Assembly: GCA_013180625.2 (NCBI GenBank)
Contig: SNVD02015047.1
Coordinates: 682,001-746,000 of the forward strand
Direction: 5' to 3'
Length of the DNA: 64,000 nucleotides
Origin: Boswellia sacra
Taxonomy: Eukaryota > Streptophyta > Magnoliopsida > Sapindales > Burseraceae
Shown here piece by piece: positions 23,430 through 34,267 of the stretch (position 1 is the first letter of the stretch; each line of letters starts with the position of its first letter). A program made the translations under genes and the position numbers. A model generated the notes under the pieces. It saw nothing but the letters and a program-made list of their open reading frames with translations, was not told the origin of the DNA and did not search any database.

Positions 23430-25146
23430 AAAACCTTTTTACCAAATTATGGAGTTTTGATTACTTTTGCGAAATCTCAAGGAGATTGTTGTAAATCACC
23501 CCCTTCGAAGTTAAGTTACCCCAGAATCTACATGGAAGGCAAAAGCATTGACGACCATCAAGGCATCAAAAGATAAATATTTTTATCTTCATATTGTGCG
23601 TATCAAAAGTTAATGATGACTCTTTGCTTCTCTATCTTTATTTGATGCATATTGTGCTTTCTTTTGCTCGATTGATGAGAAGACAAAATACAGGAAAACC
23701 CTCCAAAAGTGGCAGAACTTGAATTGGAGAAAGCAAACCGAGACCTTCATGAGTAGGTCAATATTGGTTTTCACTACATAGATAAAACATTAAATTCTAA
23801 TAGCCAAATCAATTGAGAACTTTTACATAATGGTTTTTATTTCATTCTTGGTCAAAAATACGTTTAAAGATTAATAAAGAATGCAAAATCCAGGGAAATC
23901 ATTCAATCTCTCGCAAAGTTTCAGAAGAAATGAGGAAGACAATACATTATTTCTCTCATAAATGGCGCTTGCTTATTCTGTTAGGTTCTTGGGAAACTAC
24001 CATGAAATTATTGAAAATAGGTCTTTCACAATTGTGTCAAATCTTTGATTCTTTGTGGCCAGTTGTATTATTGTGAAACTTCAAGGAGGTTGTTTTAAAT
24101 TACCCCTTCTAAATTAAGTTAGCTAGAAAATGAATTGAAACTAGAAAGCAAACCGTTGGTATATTTATGGTACAAAAAGTCTTAGAGAGAGAAGCGTCAC
24201 TAAAAACTTTACTTCAATTATTAATCATGCTAAAATGTGAACATATGACTCTGCCTCTCCACCTTTTATAGATTCATTTTATGTTTTCTTTTGCTAGATT
24301 GACTGGAGGGCCATCTTTATCTTAGCGATATATAGCTCGGTTTACTTCATCCAAATAAAGCGATCAACCCATGACAGAAATTAATAGCTACTATGATTTG
24401 TTTGTTTTACTCTACAACTAATGATGAAGCCTGATATTTTGTTAAATATTGTAGGTAGTTTGAATAATAATAAAGATATAAAAAAAATTCAAACATTAAA
24501 AATCAATTAATCATTCTTTCGCTTAATTATTTCATAGGCTAAAGGTTGGATAAAGATGGAGATCACAAAAGTTTAGATAGGATAAAGATGAAATTAGTAA
24601 TGTTGTACATACATTGTATCGATACAGTGTATCTATATGGCTTCTATATAACATGTACGAGACAATTAAGATATAATTTAATAGAGCTAAAACCAAAAGA
24701 GATTAAGATAGACATTAATAACACTTGCATTTAATCTGAAAGTTACATTCAAAGAGGTATTTATTTTTTCAAAAATTTTAAAAAATGGGGCCTGTGCAGA
24801 GTCCCAATTGAAAAAAAAAATGCGCTTGCAATGGAAGAAAGGAAACTGATGTAACTTGATCGGTAGGCAACTATTGATTTTTACTAACAAGAAAACTAAA
24901 GATGAACACAAAAACATTGTTAGATAGATGAACATGTAAATTTCCAATGGCCAAATCAATTGAGAACTTTTACAAACTTGTTTCCATCTGACTCATCTCA
25001 CAAATATTTTTAAAGATTAACAAAGAGAATACAAACTGGTTAAAAATGCTGCTTCTGGTCATGCATTCTCACGGAATTACTCCGTCTCAGAAGATATAAA
25101 GAAGATAATACATAATTTTTCTCATATATGCCACTGCCTTAGTCTG
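23430..25146. repeat. Imperfect tandem duplication of DNA flanking the 3' end of RBR copy 2
   Basis: Landmarks appear twice in the same order: a ctcaaggagattg / ttcaaggaggttg block (23472 and 24067), ttcttttgctcgattga / ttcttttgctagattga (about 23660 and 24290), agccaaatcaattgagaac (about 23800 and 24950), and a ctcataaatggc / ctcatatatgcc block (about 23957 and 25121). The right copy runs into the real last exon of the RBR gene at 25147. The left copy ends in a decayed version of that exon at about 24003. Confidence 0.7.
23945..24010 (-). pseudogene. Relic of an RBR gene 3' end
   Basis: The plus-strand text gcttattctgttaggttc, then ttgggaaactaccatg, corresponds to gccttagtctgttaaggt, then cttgagcaacaaccatg, at 25130-25170, i.e. 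the stop and last codons of RBR copy 2. Similarity continues leftward through its 3' flank and ends to the right at about 24003. Only about 24 bases of coding sequence remain. Confidence 0.6.
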
Positions 25147-26501
25147 TTAAGGTCTTGAGCAACAACCATGATTAGCAGTCCACTCTGAGCCACATCCATA
25201 GCAGAACTGAAAGTTGCACCTGCAACCACAAATCAAGAATCACAAAACTAAATTAAACTCCCTCATACAAAACCAAAACCCATTGAAACATCCATTTTCA
25301 AATCTGTAAAAATCCAAAACATGTCAAATCGGATTTTCTTCGACTTAAAGTTAATGAGACCTATTATGGGCCTTACAATGCATTATAGAAAAATTACCAA
25401 TATGCTTCAACTGGGTTATTCTATTCCACAAAAACATAAAGTTTTGTCAAACATATGATCCTCTTGCTACTTCAATTATAAACATATAATTTTGTTAAAT
25501 CTAATTAGACATTGGTCCCCAAAGGGTTTCAAAAATCAGTTCTTGTACTGACCACAAAACCTTAAATTAACATTTTGTGCTGATTTTTAGTCCGAAATCA
25601 TCACTACATTAATGAAATTATGTACTGACCTGCAAATTATATGTGGGCAACCTTGAGTCCTCTCAACATAGTACTTGCAGTTTGGACATCTTCCCCATTT
25701 CTTCTCCTTGGCAAGCTCCCTCACCATGAGATCTTCACTCCCCCTCTCATCCTCATTCAGCCTCTGATACTCCTCACACTCAATCCCCGAATGCCAGGGG
25801 ACCAAGCACTGAGCACAGAACAATCTATGGCAGATGGGACACTCGGAGCTCGTGATAACTTCTCCTTCATTATCATTCACAAGCATAACCGAGCAGTCCT
25901 TGTACGGACAGTAAAACCTCTGAGACAAATCAATCAGCTCCTGAGAAAGCGCTTCCTCCCAAAGCTCGACCACTCCTTTGGGAAGCACAGGCTTACAGGA
26001 ATCCAACTCCAGAAGGGATTTGCAATCCGGACCCGGACAAGTAACAGTGATGATATTATCCTGGAGCTTGGTGGCCACATGCTTGCTTATACAGTCCGAG
26101 CAATAAGAATGGACACAACTCTCAGTCCTGAACATCTCATCACTTTCTTTCCTGTCAGCGCAAATCTCACAGAAAATGAGAGATGACTCACCAGATTCTG
26201 CCATGGACATTTCCATTGGCTTTGGCTCAAGGTCAGGCTCAGGCTCAGGCTCTTTCTCCACCTCTACTTCCACCATCTGACGATCATGATCATGATCAGT
26301 TACAGAAGCACTACTAGCACTTTTTGTGATCATTTGCGAAGAGATGGTGGAAGCCATAAGTGCTTCTTGAAGGTGCAACTCTTGAGCGTACTTGAAATCT
26401 GAAACAGGGAATATTATAGGATCTTCTTGACTTTCCTGATCAAGAAGTGCTGAGAAGTAGAGATCATCAACAAAAAGATCAGAAACTGATTCTTGTGCCA
26501 T
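25147..26501 (-). CDS. RBR-type (RING-IBR-RING) E3 ubiquitin-protein ligase, copy 2
   Basis: Exons 26501-25630 and 25219-25147 join across a 410-bp GT-AG intron to give 314 residues. RING1 is about residues 111-160 (CEICADRK onward). The IBR is about 198-243 and RING2 begins CPNC at 272-275. C285, in GC-x-HIIC, is at the position of the catalytic ubiquitin-accepting cysteine of RBR ligases. The second exon adds FCYGCG and NHGCC and the stop. Compared with copy 1 it carries an extra acidic EVEKEPEPEPDLEPKP stretch before RING1 and a shorter intron at the same place and phase, showing common origin by duplication. Upstream DNA also resembles copy 1. No transmembrane segment was seen. The E2 partner and substrate are unknown. 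Confidence 0.9.
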
Positions 26502-28562
26502 AAATTACTCTACTATATACTAAGGGACTTCAAACCCTACAAAAAATTGACTCTTGAATTCACCCAATATTGGACTCTCTTTGGGAGTCTCTAAGCGACT
26601 TTGTATATCAGGAGAAGTAGCTTATTTGAGAAGTGACTTACCTTGGAAGTTGTCTATGCTCATTGCAACTCCTCTCCTTTCTTCTTCAGCTTCAACTTTT
26701 GACTTCACTAAGACTTGTTTGCCCACATGTCTCTCTCTTAGTGGTGGAAGCGTTTTTTTTTTCCCGCTTATATGAACTTGATTTGTTTTTTTTTTTTTTT
26801 CTCTCTCTCTCTCTCAATCTTTGTTTAGTTTAAGAAGGTTTTTCATTTGGTTTTATTTCTTTCTTTTTCCAATCATTAGTTAGTTTAGTTTAAATATTTG
26901 GGAATTGACACCATATTTCAGCCCTCATTTCCTTTATCATATTTTCTATTTTTGGAAATGGATTAAAGTACTTGAAAAAAAAAATAGATTCTTATCACAA
27001 AACCTCATAACTAAAGACAAAATTAGAATGTTAATAACTATTATAGTCTGAGAACAATCAATTATTAAAAATTTTCATGTATGTACCTAAAAAATGGTGT
27101 AAAAAAAAAAACACTTTATATGAGATGGTGTTCTCAACCCATGAGTTAACTAATAAGTTGCACTAAAGCCAAAATATTTCTGCTGTTAAAAATATTTTTG
27201 ACAACCAAGAAATAGAATGGAGAGTTTATTAAAACGTATAAGATCCAATTACAAGTTTCATTGCAATGTGAAGAAGTTGATTTGACCTTCACTATTTAAT
27301 TTTCTTGATGACTTAGATTTTCTAAAGAAAATGAACTTGAATTAGGAAATTGAAAGAAAATAACCAAACAATATTTTTTTCTTTAAAGAGAAAATTTACT
27401 CTCATTTATCTTTGCAATCATATCATAACATATTTATTTATAAAAGAGTATTGTAAATATACTATTATACTTTCGAGATAATTGCAAATTCCAAAGCTAA
27501 CTTTAACTAAATTACCATTTATCTTAGAATAATCTACACTTGTCTCCTTAATATTTGAAGAAATTTTATCTCCTGCTTTCCAGATTTGAGAAAAATATAT
27601 TGATATCACCTCCAGATATAGCAAATGTCCGTAATATCATTGAAACATAGTGAAGGGCTAAACTGTTATTGTGTCTTTGTTATTGTATTCTAAAGAAAAC
27701 ATAAAATTTGATGTGTGAAAGACTGAAGAGGGGTTAAGCGTTTTATTCAGAATTGTTAGGGAGATAAAATTTTACTCTAAACTATAGGGGAGAAATGGAA
27801 ATAAACAATTTGCCTGATAAACCATTTATCTCATAAACAAATCGGAAAAAATTGTAAATGGGCCCTCCATTTGTTTTCTTTTTCTCACAAGTCAATAGGC
27901 CCACTCTAATAAATGGCGCTGGGGGCCATTAGAATAGACGGAGGAGGCTACAAAGAAATTAAACGGGGCTAAATAAAATACTCTTTGTTTGTTTCTGTTT
28001 GCCCCATTAACTTTCGTTCCTCTTGAAGGCCCATGATCGAGAGTCGTCCCCAGAATGGAAGTCCAAATTTTGCTTTTACTCAATATTGAATCAATTAACA
28101 GATTTAATTAAAATGTGTATCTTAATTATATAATTTAGAGAAGATGATTATATCATATTTAAGATCTTAAACTTTCATAATTGGAAATTTGTTATATTAT
28201 CTAGCCAGTATAAATACTAAACTAAAACAGTCTCAAACGAGATAGATGTATCATATCATCTATATATCAGTCTAATAAAATTTTACCATAACCACACTAC
28301 TAAAAATGGACATTTCTTAATAGTTAGTATTTTTGAAGTGAACATATATATGAGTCTTCACTATCATTAGATGTTCAAACATTTTTGTATTGCGGTTTAA
28401 TTTCTTAATAAATTTGATTCAAATAGATACAATAACGTTATAATCTTTAATTTTCATTAGACCGATGATATATTACGCCGATAACATTACAACAACTTAA
28501 AACAATCCACAGCAAGACACAACACACAATTGCGTACATAATTTGAGATTTATACATGTTGA
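26502..28562. other. RBR copy 2 promoter, then AT-rich intergenic DNA
   Basis: 26502-26760 is the shared RBR upstream segment. A poly-T plus (CT)n microsatellite lies at about 26784-26815. The remainder to the LEA-type gene is AT-rich with no recognisable gene. 28040-28075 shares gagagtcgtcccc with 6901. Confidence 0.4.
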
Positions 28563-29709
28563 TTAATTTTCTGAGAACCAGTTGACTTGAATGTGATCTT
28601 TTCCAGCTCCAACAGGAACATCTTCCATGACCTTTTCTTGGCCTTTTGGATAATAAATTCCAGTTCTCTCATGGGGAACCCAGCTGCAGTTTCCTCCATT
28701 TTCTCCCAATTGCAGCCCCTTCATGCCAAGTTCTTCTGTGTTAAGCTTCACTGCACTCTCACGTATCGTATCAGCTGAAGTTCCTGTCTTGTGGTAGCTC
28801 TTTCGCAGCATTGGCCTGTGTTGGAAAGTAGAGATTTAACCAGATTGAAAACAATTAATATTACAGAGAAAGTAGTTTTCCAAAAGTAATCTAATGATTC
28901 AAATACTATTGAAATGAAAATCAATATACATACATACATATATATATATATGTGTGTGTGTAGAAATAAATTATAAGAGATATCTCTGAGATTTCTAGAA
29001 ATCGAAAAAAGCTTTCAGAAATTCACACCAATTAGAGGAGATCAAAATTTCGCTGCTATCCAATAATTAAACCCTTTGAATTGAAGGATCTGATAATGCA
29101 TTGAATCACATAAAAATGAATAATAATAATCCGATAATATTATTAGTCGCTTTACCACGAATAAAATTAACAAATAAGAAAGAACATAATTTCAATTTAA
29201 TTTATATCGTAATAAATAGTTAGCAAACTCTATTAGAGTAGTAACTGGGTTTAACCTTTTATAGGCTTTTATACTAGCACAAACTTGTATTTTAGTTGGT
29301 ACATCAATTTTATTGGCTTTTTCTTATGTTGGAATAATATAAACTATTCAGAAATAAACGTCTCTAAAATACATTACAACATTGCTTCATCAATTTTAAA
29401 AAATAATATAAAAAAATTATAGTAAGAGAACTAAAATCAGTCGGATTTGATTACCTATAATAATTTTGATTAAACCAAATATAAATGAAACTATTTTTAA
29501 TGAACATAAAATGTAAAGATACATCTAAAAATTAACATGTATAATCATGCAAACATGAATGCATTATATATATTTCAACAAAGATTGAGTTGAGTTGATT
29601 GATCTTTTAGAATGAAGATATAATAAAAATACTTTCCAAAATTCTGGAAAAATTACTTGAGAAACATGTAGTTGATGGTGGGAGCTCCTCTTGCAATTGA
29701 CCCTGCCAT
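28563..29709 (-). CDS. Small LEA-type protein (At5g17165-like)
   Basis: Exons 29709-29657 and 28815-28563, joined across an 841-bp GT-AG intron, give 101 residues. The N-terminus, MAGSIARGAPTINYMFLK followed by RKSYHK, is basic and hydroxylated and could be an organelle-targeting peptide. The C-terminal half holds WVPHERTGIYYPKGQEK and VMEDVP, the signature I associate with plant proteins annotated as late embryogenesis abundant, At5g17165/At3g03150-like. Members are small and of unclear biochemical role. The start is the first ATG behind a TATA box at 29781-29790. The intron contains a (CATA)n(TA)n(TG)n microsatellite at about 28929-28960. Family assignment is from memory of this motif. Confidence 0.78.
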
Positions 29710-29780
29710 ATTTCTTCTCTCTATAATTTCTCCAAACAACGTGGATGGATGGGCATTGGATCATGCTTGACAATGGCATT

Positions 29781-29790
29781 AATTTATAGG
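29781..29790 (-). promoter_or_regulatory. TATA box of the LEA-type gene
   Basis: On the minus strand the sequence reads CCTATAAATT, 72 bp upstream of the start codon at 29709, a normal distance for a plant TATA box with a short leader. Confidence 0.55.
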
Positions 29791-29794
29791 ACAA

Positions 29795-30169
29795 AAAAGA
29801 GCCGAAGGTAGTTTTTTTCCAGGGAAGGCATTATGTTATCCATTTCTCGCTTTTCTAGGGGGATTTGGTTTGGTACCTGTCATGACTCATGCATTCAATT
29901 TCTTAAATATTTTTGTTCACTCAAGTATGGCCTTCTTTTGTTCTTGTTTGCTTTTTGTTTTCATTTTTTTGTTGTCATTTACTTTTTTTTTTAATCTTTT
30001 ATCATTGAATTGAATGCCATCGTGGTCCACAAGTTATGCATCAACTAACATTGGAAACATAGATCAGATATGCATACATGGACAAAAATGTATATAGACA
30101 TATATTAAATGGAGCACTGTACTTCATAGACTGACATTTTTATTATCATATTATCTATATTTCTATATA
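29795..30169. other. Intergenic DNA, no gene seen
   Basis: AT-rich with T runs. Nothing recognisable. Confidence 0.3.
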
Positions 30170-30743
30170 GGATCAATTAAATCCTCTTTAAAGTTTGCTC
30201 AAATCTTACATGACTATTTCTAATTTTAAAAATCTCATATACCTCCCATCTACATTAAAAATCGTTAAAAATTCTATTAAAAATTTATAAATTTTCTCAA
30301 ATTACCCTTAATTGGCTACTCAAAAATATTTCAAGTTTTAGAATAAAAATCAAAAAATGAAAATAAAAAAAAAACTTGGTCTATCAACCTTTATTTCAAA
30401 AAATTTTTAATAAATTACTACCACAATAAATGATACTTAAAAAGATATTTTATTAAAAAAATTTACACAAAAATTATTTGAAATAGTAAAATATTTGTTG
30501 TATTTGCACTTATAAAAAATTGTCTCATAAAGTTTATGTCTTTTTATATAATTTCTTTATTTTTTTAATTTTAATTTTTAAATTTTTTCGAACTTTGAAT
30601 ATTTTTAAATAGTCAATTAAACATTAATTTGAGAAAATTTATATATCTTTTAATAGAATTTTGAATGATTTTCAACGGAGAGGAGAGTACGTGAGATTTT
30701 GAAAAACCTTAAGGGAGGTTTGATAATTAAACCATTTATATAA
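30170..30743. mobile_element. Inverted-repeat element (MITE-like), about 570 bp
   Basis: The first about 170 bp and last about 170 bp are imperfect inverted repeats. Left has aaaattctattaaaaattta and ttctcaaattaccctta. The complement of the right has aaaattctattaaaagatat and ttctcaaattaatgttta. The middle is AT-rich and non-coding. The exact ends and target duplication are unclear, so the superfamily is open (long inverted ends suggest Mutator-type). Confidence 0.6.
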
Positions 30744-31109
30744 AGTGGGCATGGTATATCAAGAATCCCCGACTGTCTCTCACTTATTATTTTTTTTTTT
30801 CAACTTCAATTATATAATTTCTGATTTCAAATAGGAGCCACAAGACGGTCACAGCTTTTATTTTCTTCTTTGAAGAGGAATCCTCAATTTTGATGTTGAG
30901 AATTTATAGGACATTACCTCGACCCCTATTATTTGTCAAAATACATTACCCACCCCGGTTTTTAAAAATCACACAAAACCCCAATCCGTTGGTCTCCATT
31001 CCGTCGAACCTCGAAAAGCAAGGCGAAAATATAATTCAAATATAAAAAATTCGATTAAAATAGAATATAAAATTTTATATTTTTTGCATACCTCTTAAAA
31101 TATAATTTT

Positions 31110-31510
31110 CTCTGTCCACATTCTTTTGTTTTTTTGGTTGTCTTTTTTCTTCCTCTTCTCCCGATACCACACGTTTCTTATCTCCGTTTTCTTTTTCTCT
31201 TTTCTTCCTCCTCTCTTCACACGGTTCTTCATCTTTCTCTTTTTCTTCCTCTTTTTTCTTTTTTCTCTCCTCTCTTCCTCTTCTTTCCTTTTTCCCTCTC
31301 TATTCTGTTTTGTTCTCACTCTGGCAGGAACTTGTGTGCACTCTTTCTTTCTTTGCTTTCGTTCGCGTGACCTGAGCAGCGTTGACAATTAGATCTTCTC
31401 TGCTTCATCTCTCTCCTTCCTCCTACTTATCTTCTTCTTTCTCTATCTTATTTATCTTCTTTCCTCTCTCTCTCCATTTTCTTCTTCCTCCTGTAGACTC
31501 CACCCAAACG
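31110..31510 (+). repeat. Polypyrimidine-rich tract
   Basis: About 400 bp of TTC/CTC-rich plus strand inside the Mutator-like element. Open frames exist on both strands here because of composition, not coding. Confidence 0.6.
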
Positions 31511-31903
31511 ACCCTTCAATTGTAACAAGCTGGGAATGGGAAGTGCACATGAGACATTTTGTGGACAAGCACATGGCACATGGAGCACGACAGTATCACA
31601 TGGTGGGTATACACATGCGGAGGGCCATGCTTGTGCTTAACTTGCCAGCGTTCCTATTGCAGTGCTTTGGGCCTGCACAGAGCAAATTTTCACAATCCTT
31701 AAACAAGACCCAAATTTTTCATTTAATTCAGGGGCATATGCTCGGCAGTTGACCCCCAGCATTTTGTCTTGTAGACTTCTTTAGTGCCAACTAACATTCC
31801 TAAAAACCCATAATGACAAGTACCGGAATTACAAGTTTGGTTCATGTCCTTGCTTGCTGGACGCTAATTTTTAGATTTGGGTTTCGGAACAAAGGGCTGC
31901 CTT

Positions 31904-32378
31904 CAGGGACGGCGCCAGGGTAGGCCCAGTTGCACCTCCTGGGCTGAAGAAAAAAATTGAAATATTTTTTTAATCATTAAAAATATATATTGTTATAAAT
32001 ATATATTGTTATAAATATGTATACGAATATATATTTTTATTTATATCTTATTTATGAAACAAATTTTTTTATTTTTTTTTATTATCATTCATTAATTTAT
32101 TTTGTCTCTATTTTTTTATTTCTGTTTTTAAAAAGATAGGATCCTGAATTAATAAATTTTTATTTTTATTTAATTATATTATTATTACTTTTTTTATCAT
32201 TTCTTTTGTAATTAGAATTTAAAATTGACATGATAAATATTAATTTATACATCAATAATATTGACTAAAAATATTATGAACTTTCTAAATTTATAACTAT
32301 ATTTTATTTATATTAATTTATTTTCTTTTATTATTGTTCAATTTTACCTTCTCGAAATAATTTCTAGCTCTGTCCCTG
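31904..32378. mobile_element. hAT-type MITE nested in the Mutator-like element
   Basis: 475 bp with ends CAGGGACGGCGCCAGG and CTAGCTCTGTCCCTG (inverted CAGGGAC). Flanks are gctgcctt (31896-31903) and gctgccct (32379-32386), seven of eight identical, as for hAT insertions. The CAGGG(A/G)CGG terminus is typical of Ac-like elements. The interior is AT-rich and non-coding. Confidence 0.82.
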
Positions 32379-32665
32379 GCTGCCCTGTCTAATACCATTT
32401 CTTATTCGACCAATGTGTTGGATCTTGGCAATTTATAGCAAGTTTTAAAATAAAAAATGGAGAGAGAAAATTGTATTCTGAGAGGTGAATTTTATGTTAT
32501 ATTTTAATTAAAAATTTTTATAGTTGAATTGGTTTACATTTTTACCCTTGCTTTTGGAGGTTTGACGGAGCGGAGACCAACGGTTGGGGGTTTTCTGGTG
32601 ATTTTGAAAAAGTGGGTGGATAGTGATATTTTGGTAAACAATCGGCCGTTGAGTTTTGATTGCTA

Positions 32666-33297
32666 GATTTAATTGAATGTGAAATATTCTTTTTGTTTTG
32701 GGCTCTTTCACGCCCCTCAGATACTCTATTTAAGTCCCACTTAAAAGAATATTTATTAAAAAGTATAACAAAATATTAATTTATATATTCTCAAAATACC
32801 CTTTTACACTCTCTTAACTAAACTTCTTGTAATTGCAGAAAACATTATCCAGGTCTGTTGTTATGAAAATTTTTGGCACATAATTGGAAAGTATCTTTCT
32901 GCTAAATATCAACTTTATAATGAAACCTGACACTTAGAATCCAATGAACTTCAATTTTCACAAGAAACATCTCCTATTACATGCCTCACGCTCTCTCAAC
33001 TATTGCCAATATTCTATGTTCTAGGAAAAACAAAGAAGGAATTAATTTAAATACCTGCAAATTGACCCAAATATAAAGAAATTAAGAAATGGAAAGTCAT
33101 GTATTCTGGAGATACTCATGCTTCAGCAGAAAAAAAAAATGGTGGTTGATATAGGTTTTACTTCCAATTTGCTAATCGTTCAAATCAAATCAAATCTTAA
33201 ATATATATTTTCAAGAAAATAAATAATATAAAAAGTACTATTTTCAATCTTTCTTTGACCGCTAACCACTGTCAATCATCTATTATTATATCAAGGA
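32666..33297. other. Intergenic DNA, no gene seen
   Basis: AT-rich. Nothing recognised. Confidence 0.3.
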
Positions 33298-33305
33298 TTC
33301 AAAAC

Positions 33306-34259
33306 TAGGGATGACAAAAACCCGAGGCTGGATCGGGTCGGGGACCTCAATCTCCGGGCCCAACCCCGGAAGGTTTTTTAATCCCCGTCTTCGAAAAATT
33401 CTCCGAAAATTCTGAGGCCGGGCCAGGACTGAGGAATTTAGTCCCGGGTTAGAGAATTCAATTCCCCAGAGATGTACCCGGATTTTTTAATTCTGTTTTT
33501 TATTTTAAAAGAATTGTACTTATATTTGTTTTTGCAAGCAAATACAAAGCCATTATAGCTAAATATGATGCAAAAAGACAAAAAAAAAAAAACAAAGCTA
33601 AAACAAACAACTTGCCAAAACGCTCGACAAAACTCGACGCCCTCGATAGAGCTCGATACGACTCGACATGTAAGTATCGAGTGTCGGATGACACTTTCGA
33701 CACTCATCCGACACTTGATGTCTTCTAAAATAGAGATATCGAGTGTCGGTTGTGAATCCGACACGACTAGACAGGTCAGTGTTGAGTGTCGGATGATGCA
33801 TCCGACACTCGATGTTTCTAAAATAGATTGATATCGAGTGTTGGTTGTGAATCTGACACGACTCAAACATGTAAGTGTTGAGTGTCAGATGATGCATTCG
33901 ACACTCGATGTCGTCTAAAATAGACTGATATCGAGTGTCGGTTGTGAATCCGACACGACTCGACATGTAAGTGTCGAGTGTCAAATGCATCATCCGACAC
34001 TCGATGTCTTCAAAAATAGACGGATGTCGAGTATCGAATTTTTCTGTGTCATAAATTAAATAAAATGTATTTTTATATTTATTATGGGTCGGGGCCAGGT
34101 AGAGGAGCCTAGTTCTCGGCCCTTGCCCGGCCTCGGGCGTTCTCTGGGATTTCTCTTCTCGTCCCCGGCCAATCTCCCGGGAAATCCGGGCAATTCTCCA
34201 GCAATATCGGGCTAGGGATCTGGGTACCCGCCCCCGACTGGGTAATTTTGTCATCCCTC
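33306..34259. mobile_element. hAT-type element, 954 bp, perfect 8-bp target duplication
   Basis: Termini TAGGGATGACAAAA and TTTTGTCATCCCTC are inverted repeats with one terminal mismatch. ttcaaaac flanks both sides exactly (33298-33305 and 34260-34267). The outer zones are GC-rich with GGGTCGGGG/CCCCGG words. The centre is a tandem array of hairpin-forming units (33655-34035). The long frames across it are by-products of the repeats and no transposase is encoded. Confidence 0.88.
33655..34035. repeat. Tandem array (about 4 units, period 94-97 bp) of hairpin-forming repeats
   Basis: The landmark atatcgagtgt recurs at 33736, 33831 and 33928, with a partial unit before and a decayed one near 34022. 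Each unit has an inverted repeat in which cgagtgtcggatg is followed three bases later by its exact complement, and a second one around gtcggttgtgaatccgac. GTCGA/CGACA words dominate. Confidence 0.85.
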
Positions 34260-34267
34260 TTCAAAAC

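Larger units (their letters stand above)
30909..32665. mobile_element. Non-autonomous Mutator-like element with about 200-bp terminal inverted repeats
   Basis: 30909-31118 matches the complement of about 32458-32665: ggtctccattccgtcgaacc, aaaagcaagg and aatataattttctctgtcca on the left against ggtctccgctccgtcaaacc, aaaagcaagg and aatacaattttctctctcca on the right. Long inverted ends with ggacattacc-type termini fit Mutator-like elements. The inside is a pyrimidine-rich tract, a GC-richer stretch at about 31530-31800 and a later hAT MITE. No transposase was seen. A 9-bp target duplication was not convincing. Confidence 0.7.

Noticed and set aside
25641..26186. Plus-strand frame of 181 codons
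   Set aside because: Antisense shadow of the RBR copy 2 coding exon. The minus frame has clear RING and IBR motifs.
31095..31392. Open frames of 78-97 codons on both strands
   Set aside because: Caused by the polypyrimidine tract (Phe/Leu/Ser on one strand, Lys/Arg/Glu on the other).
33655..34035. Regularly spaced repeats, CRISPR-like at first sight
   Set aside because: The whole unit is repeated, there are no unique spacers, and this is a plant nuclear genome within a transposon.
33438..34254. Long overlapping minus frames (up to 218 codons) with repeated CRMHHPTLNT-like blocks
   Set aside because: They are the translation of the 95-bp tandem repeats inside the hAT element and continue into its GC-rich ends. 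No family match.
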